This document shows, piece by piece, positions 58,551 to 64,000 of a stretch of DNA of 64,000 bases (the first letter of the stretch is position 1; each line of letters begins with the position of its first letter). A program made the translations under genes and the position numbers. The stretch comes from Nyssa sinensis. Its lineage: Eukaryota; Streptophyta; Magnoliopsida; Cornales; Nyssaceae. Location: the NCBI GenBank assembly GCA_008638375.1, contig CM018051.1, positions 34,073,740-34,137,739 on the forward strand, given 5' to 3'. The notes beneath the pieces are model-generated. The model was not told where the DNA came from. It searched no databases and saw only the letters and a program-made list of their open reading frames with translations.

Positions 58551-60320
58551 GGCTTTATGGGCTTTTATTTTTCTTTGTTTTTGCCATTTCCCTTTTGATG
58601 TAATGAATATACCCTTTTGATCAGTAAAATTGACTTTCCTTCGGATTCTTCTTGTGTTCTTTCCTTCTGTGAAATTTGTCACAAGTGTAGCTATTCTAAG
58701 CCTCTTGCATGTTAGATCAACTGTCCAACAGTCAATAGTTGCCTTTTAAGCTTCGATACTTGTTATTGAATAGTGAATGTAGATTAACTTCAACTGTCTC
58801 ATCATAATAAGATAAGAAAGCAAACATAATCAGATAGACAGAGCCCAATAGAGTGGGAGTAAACTTCCGCAGAGCTCTGAAATAGACTGCTCTGAACTAA
58901 GGGCTTGTGAAGATAACCAGGCAGTTTGTGCCCGTCATTTACGATGACCGACTTTGCTGTTTTCGAGCCTTTAGGATCAGGATATATCAGAGCTGTTGGC
59001 CTTTGCCGTATGAACAGCCTATCATAAAATAGATAAGACTAGAGGGTCTGTATACCGGATGGGAGGCTTGTACATTTAGACTTTGCCTCCCTCTTCTTTG
59101 CTACTGTATTTTTTTGTTTAGAGAGCTCTGTACCTTGTCTCTTGGTATATTGAAGAGGCACGTTTAATGCACCATTTATTTATTCGATTGTCGTTTGGGA
59201 TTTCGAGGCCAATCTCTTTTTCACCGTTGCGACGGTTCAGTTGGGTGGCTTTTGGACTTCAAGAGTCTATATATATGGAAACGAGGGCATACGGTTGCGC
59301 TTAACCCTCTTGTTCCCAAATTGTTCGCTTGTAAGAGAGACTCTAGATGCTGCCAGAATTTTGCCATTCGCCCGGAGATGATGGACGATTCTTCGTCTGA
59401 GTTAGGAGTGATTAAACTGTGGCCGAGAGTTATCCTTCCCTTTGATTCAGTCTCCAAGGAAGGATTAAAGGAAGCGCAAGTCCTCTTGTCCATCTTGGCA
59501 TTCGGTCGAAATTCTTCCGACTGGTGGGGGACTCTCCTTGATTCAACCGATGCCTGGAGCATTGGTGGTGAAGACGAAGGTGGGACCCCTCTTCTTCTTC
59601 GTGTCTTGACAGAGACCCTTGCTCAAATCGGCTGGGGGGTGACAACTGCTTTGAGGGAGATGAATGGAGGCCCCCTGAGACCCAGAGCCCTCATCATCCA
59701 TTGGTCGTGAGATCAATGATAGTGATGATGAAATGGCCTGGGTGCTCCTTGCTGCAGATTGGGGTTCAGGATTCCTTCCTTTCAAATGAAGCCGGTGGCG
59801 GCGGTAATGGAAGTTTGGATCCTGTGCCACTTTATCATCCGAGGCAGAAAGCCATGATGTTGCGGATCGTAGTGATGTAGTAGCTTCTGTAATAGTCTAT
59901 GTAATGAAGTCTTTATTGTAGACTCTATTTTATTTCCAGTCTTTGTTGTACTGATGTAAACTTTTATAAATCATCAATAAAATTGATCTCTTTTTCCTCA
60001 ATTCTGATGTTCTCTTCCGTTTGAATGTGCTTTTCTGAGTTAGATCACCCTTTTGTGCACTTCTGATAAATAACTCCTTTGTATGTCTCAAGAATAGATC
60101 AAAGAAACTTTGCACAAAACTTGAAGTTTTGAAACAGTATTCTTTAAATCTGTTCGGCACTTGTACTGTTTGTTGCTCGTTGGTAGATAAGCAAAATAAG
60201 CTAAGTGTCAGCTTTGAGGAGTTCAGATCTGGGAGACTTGTATGAGTTTTGGTCGAAGATGCTTTAGAACTTCTGCCTTTGGATGGACTGGATCACAGAG
60301 TCTGCTAATTAAAGATAGGC
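58551..60320. other. Extra 1.7-kb segment between antisense gene and hairpin array in element 2
   Basis: Element 1 has only about 0.6 kb here. It contains an open plus-strand frame (59195-59710) and AT-rich non-coding text. No boundaries of a separate insertion were found. Confidence 0.5.
59195..59710 (+). CDS. Unrecognised 171-aa frame within element 2
   Basis: Open frame from ATG 59195 with protein-like composition in its second half (MMDDSSSELGVIKLWPRVIL, SSDWWGTLLDSTDAW, LLLRVLTETLAQIGW). It is intact within a decayed element. Minus-strand frames overlap the same region, so chance openness is possible. No domain recognised; it may be a captured fragment. Confidence 0.3.
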   Translation: MGFRGQSLFHRCDGSVGWLLDFKSLYIWKRGHTVALNPLVPKLFACKRDSRCCQNFAIRPEMMDDSSSELGVIKLWPRVILPFDSVSKEGLKEAQVLLSILAFGRNSSDWWGTLLDSTDAWSIGGEDEGGTPLLLRVLTETLAQIGWGVTTALREMNGGPLRPRALIIHWS

Positions 60321-60678
60321 CAGGCTCGGAAGGCCTGTGCATTAGGGTGGTCCAGGCTCTAGAGGCCTGTGCATTAGGAGATGGACCAAGTACTTAACAC
60401 CTGTACATTATGGACCAGGCTCTGGAGGTTTGTGCATTATTGATGGACCAAGTACTGAGACTTGTACATTATGGACCAAGCTCTGGAGGCCTGTGCATTT
60501 TTTATGGACCAAGTACTGAGACTTGTACATTATGGACCAGGCTCTGGAGGCCTGTGCATTTATAGATGGACCAAGTGCAAAGACTTGTACATTATGGACC
60601 AGGCTCTGGAGGCTTGTGCATTTATAGATGGACCAAGTGCAAAGATTTGTACATTATGGACCAGGCTCTGGAGGCTTG
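60321..60678 (-). repeat. Array of 12 hairpin units in element 2
   Basis: Unit period about 30 bp, with two types largely alternating. Stems (plus strand): CAGGC-TCTGGAG-GCCTG and CAAGT-GCAAAG-ACTTG or CAAGT-ACTGAG-ACTTG. The spacer (TGTACATTATGGACCA) is the reverse complement of the element 1 spacer text (TGGTCCAT...AATGTACA), so the arrays are homologous. Located just after the pol stop, as in element 1. The frame 60462-60689 is an artefact. Confidence 0.85.
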
Positions 60679-60721
60679 TGCATTTATAGATGAACATCCT
60701 ATGGAAGTAAAAGAAACATCT

Positions 60722-63700
60722 TTATTGATAATACTTCCGTAAGTGTTCCACGTTCCATGGCCTAGGAACAGGCTTCCCAGTCATGTCTTCTAGCCAGTAG
60801 GTGGTAGGCCAAACAACCTTTGTTACTTTGTAGGGGCCTTCCTAGTTTGGTGACAACTTTCCTATGGTGGGATCGTTGGTGTTTTGAAAGACTCTTCTTA
60901 AGACAAAGTCTCCGACTTGAAAGTTGACCGTCTTGAGTCCTACCTTGGATTTGTTGACCATTCTCTGTTGATAGGCTTCCATCCTGATGCTGGCTTGATC
61001 CCTTCTCTCTTCAAGCAAATCCAAGTTTTCCATCAACTACTGATCATTGGATTCTTGCTCAAAGGCTTCAGTCCTCAGGGTTGGCATACCGATTTCAACT
61101 GGAATTACTGCTTCTGTTCCATAGGCTAGTGAGAAGGGAGTTTTAGAGGTGGGAGTTCTTCTGGTTGTTCTGTAGGCCCAAAGAACTCCAGGGAGTTCCT
61201 CTGCCCACTTTCCTTTGGCCTGTTCCAACCTTTTCTTTAACCCGTCAAGGATTGTTCGGTTGGTGACCTCTGCTTGCCCATTTGCTTGTGGATGGCCTGG
61301 AGGGGCAAAGTGCTGCCTAATGTTGAGATTTTCGCAGAACTTCTTGAAGCCTTTACCAGTGAATTGTGTCCCATTGTCGGAGATAATCACACGTGGTACG
61401 CCGAACCTACAAATAATATTTTTCCAGGTGAAGCTCTCGACTTCCTTCTCTGTGATATGTGTTAGAGATTCAGCTTCGGCCCATTTAGAGAAGTAGTCGA
61501 TGGCCACCAAGAGATACTTTCTGTTTGGAGGTGCCTTTGGTAATGGACCCACGATGTCCATCCCCCACTGAGCAAAGGGCCAAGGACTAGGAATCGGGAT
61601 GAGCTCGTGGTGAGGCTGATGTTGATATGGGGCAAATCTTTGGCATTTGTCGCACTTCCGAACATATTCCTTAGCCTGTTTCAACATGCTAGGCTAGTAA
61701 TAGCCCTGAGATACAGCTCGGTGAGCTATAGTTCTGCCCCCATTATGAATCCCGCAAATTCCCTCATGTATTTCAGCCAAGACATATTGTGATTCTTCTG
61801 GAGTTAAGCATTTTAACAGAGGTTGAGAATACGACCTTCTGTACAGCTTATTGTTCAGGATTAGGTACCGAGCCGCTCTGATTCGGATTCTCCTGGCTTT
61901 GTTTTTGTCTTCGGGGAGGAGCCCGGATTGCAAGTACTAGAGGATTGGAGTCATCCAACTCTGGGGCTGTTCAGTAATTTGAGCAACTTGGGCTTCCTCT
62001 ATGCTAGGTCCTAGCTGATAAGAGATTTTTACTGTGGAGTTTGCTTCAGACTTTAAGCGGGACGCCATGTTAGCCAAAGCATCTGCTCTGCAGTTCTGGC
62101 TTCTTTCAATTTTCTGGATAGTAAATGTTTGGAAGGAATGCCTCAAGTGGTTCACCAGTTCGGAGTACCGGAGCATCCTATCATCTTTAATAGCAAATTC
62201 TCCCAAGACTTGGCTTACCACCAGCTGGGAGTCTGAGAAGATATTGAGGTTCTGAGCCTCGCATTCCAAGGCAAGCTTCATGCCTAAGATTAGGGCTTCA
62301 TATTCCACTTCATTGTTAGAAGCTTTGAATCCCAAGCTGACTGCTTTCTCTGACGTGAGCCCATCAGGGGACTGTAGTACCAGGCCTACTCCCGAACCTT
62401 GATCGGTTGACGATCCATCGATGTATAGCAGCCAGGTTCCCGAGGTTTCGGTGAGTTGTGCCTTGTTTTGAAGTGCCGGGGTGAACTCGGCAACAAAATC
62501 AGCTAAGGCCTGCCCTTTGATGGAATTTCGGGGCACATATGATATGTCAAATTCCCCTAGCTCCACAAACCACTTCACCAATCTTCCCGATACCTCAGGT
62601 TTCCTCAGTATTGACTTCAGAGGATAGGCAGTTGGGATCTCGATTGGATGGGCTTGGAAATAAGATCGGAGCTTCCGAGCTGATATGACCAAGGCATAGG
62701 CCAGCTTTTCTACTTCTGGATATCTCTTTTTCATGTCAAGTAGTGCCCTACTGACGTAGAATATAGGCCTCTGCACTCCCCTGTCTTATCTGATTAATGC
62801 GGAACTGACCGCGTTTTCAGAAACTGCAAGGTACAAGAGTAGCTTTTCTCCTTGTACTGGTTTTGACAAGAGCTCTGGAGAGGCTAGATACTCTTTTAGT
62901 TCTTGAAAGGATTTCTCGCATTCTTCCGTTCACTGCAAAGCTTTGCTGCCCTTCAGAGCTTTGAAGAAAGGTAGGCAGCGATCAGTGGATTTGGAGATAA
63001 ATCTACTTAGTGCCGCAATTCTGCCATTCAGTGCCTGAATTCCCTTCCTGGTTCTTGGTGTCTTCAGTCCAATCAGGGCTTGGATCTGAGTGGGGTCTGC
63101 TTCGATACCCCTCTTAGAGACGATGTATCCCAAGAATTTTCCCTTCGTAACCCCGAAGGTACATTTCGAGGGGTTGAACTTCATCCTATGCTGTCTGAGG
63201 ATATCGAAGGTCTGGGCTAAGTGCTGGAGGTGACTACCTTTCTTCAGACTCTTCACCAGCATGTCGTCGATGTATACTTCCATGGTACTGTCGAGCAGTG
63301 GGCCGAACATCTTGTTCACCAACCGCTGATAAGTGGCTCCAGCGTTCTTCAAACTGAAAGGCATTACTCTGTAGCAGTAGAGCCCTCGTTAGGTAATGAA
63401 AGCTGTCTTCTCTTGATCTGGAGGGTACATCTGGATCTGGTTGTACCCAGAGTAGGTATCCATGAAGCTCATAAGCTCATGTCCTGCGGTGGCGTCAACC
63501 AGTTGGTCTATCCTCGGCAGTGGAAAGCTGTCCTTGGGGCAGGCTTTGTTGAGGTCTGTATAATCAACGCAGACTCTCCACTTGCCATTTTTCTTCTTGA
63601 CAAGCACGGTGTTGGCTAGCCAGTCGGGATAGAACACTTCTCATATCATCCTGTCTTCAAGTAGCCTCTGGACTTCTTCATTTATAATCCGATGCCGTTC

Positions 63701-64000
63701 AGGAGCAATCGGTCTTCTTTTCTGTCTGACTGGTGGATGATCTGGATCGACCATCAGCTTGTGAGTGATGAGGCTAGGGTCTATACCCTCCATGTCCCTG
63801 GTCTCCCAAGCAAATATAGAGAGGTTGTTTTTCAGAAACCTGATTATATTTTCCTACTCGGTGTGCATCAGATCTGGGCCGATATACAAATAACACCCCT
63901 CTGCTTCTGAACTGACCAATACTTTGATGGGCTCGCCAACAGGTTTGGCTCGGCTGTCGCTTCCCCTTGGGCTCAGGGGTTCTTCGATGCTGGATGGGCA
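60722..64000 (-). pseudogene. Pol of element 2 (RT, RNase H, integrase), nonsense-riddled, partial
   Basis: One continuous minus-strand frame from the window end to TAA at 60722-60724 (end HLRKYYQ). RT has YIDD near 63270, RNase H has YIDGSS near 62420, and integrase has SDNGTQF and GQAEVTN. In-frame stops occur near 63852 and 63640 and at 63389, 62930, 62786-62788, 61934-61936, 61694-61696, 61037-61039 and 60842-60844. No frameshift is needed. Against element 1, all but one stop fit C-to-T or G-to-A changes. The N-terminal end lies outside the window. Confidence 0.9.

Larger units (their letters stand above)
55606..64000 (-). mobile_element. Element 2: older Tat-type gypsy relative of element 1, cut by the window end
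   Basis: Minus strand. From left: 3' LTR, polypurine tract, antisense gene (plus strand), an extra about 1.7-kb segment, hairpin array, and pol read leftward from 64000. The gene order is the same as element 1, and the protein identity in pol is high by eye. Gag and the 5' LTR lie beyond the window. Confidence 0.9.

Overview
This window is plant nuclear DNA, most likely from a eudicot. It is AT-rich, contains spliced genes with GT-AG introns, has an AP2/ERF (DREB2-type) gene and a FAM175/Abraxas-type gene, and is otherwise dominated by nested retrotransposons and DNA transposons. The species cannot be fixed from the sequence. Only two host genes look complete: a DREB2-like transcription factor at 18816-20153 (minus) and a two-exon FAM175/Abraxas-like gene at 37879-39186 (minus). 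A broken PPDK exon lies at 22525-22758 (minus), and an unrecognised exon-like stretch lies at 25.0-27.2 kb.

Left third (428-18554): a three-level nest in which every level has a matching 5-bp target duplication. A solo-LTR-like unit (428-18554, TTACA) holds a second member of the same family (3332-18307, ATATA). That one holds a 10.6-kb Ty3/gypsy element of Tat type, element 1 (4562-15152, AATGC). Element 1 has intact gag-protease and pol frames separated by one in-frame UAG in a TMV-type readthrough context (UAG CAA UUA). It also carries a 31-unit array of short hairpins downstream of pol, and an intact three-exon antisense gene with its own TATA box. Instead of a 5' LTR it has a 166-bp inverted copy of the U5 end of its 3' LTR, so both integrated termini are U5 ends.

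Middle (20.1-44.1 kb): AT-rich intergenic DNA. It contains a TIR element with a tRNA-derived SINE inside it, a hAT-like element holding a decayed minus-strand chromovirus-like gypsy (28057-33480), small MITEs, the FAM175-like gene, several tandem duplications and a possible CACTA relic.

Right part (44.1-64.0 kb): a broken copia element (44.48-45.09 and 54.33-55.45 kb) is split by about 9.2 kb. The insert contains inverted copies of the TGTCACGACC LTR family, CACTA transposon remnants with TNP2 and TnpA pseudogenes, and a 160-bp satellite-like array. From 55606 to the window end lies element 2, an older minus-strand relative of element 1. It has the same antisense gene and hairpin array, but its pol and antisense gene carry many nonsense codons, nearly all explicable as C-to-T or G-to-A changes.

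The most unusual signals are the two-U5-ended element 1, the hairpin arrays whose stems covary within and between the two elements, and the conserved spliced antisense gene.
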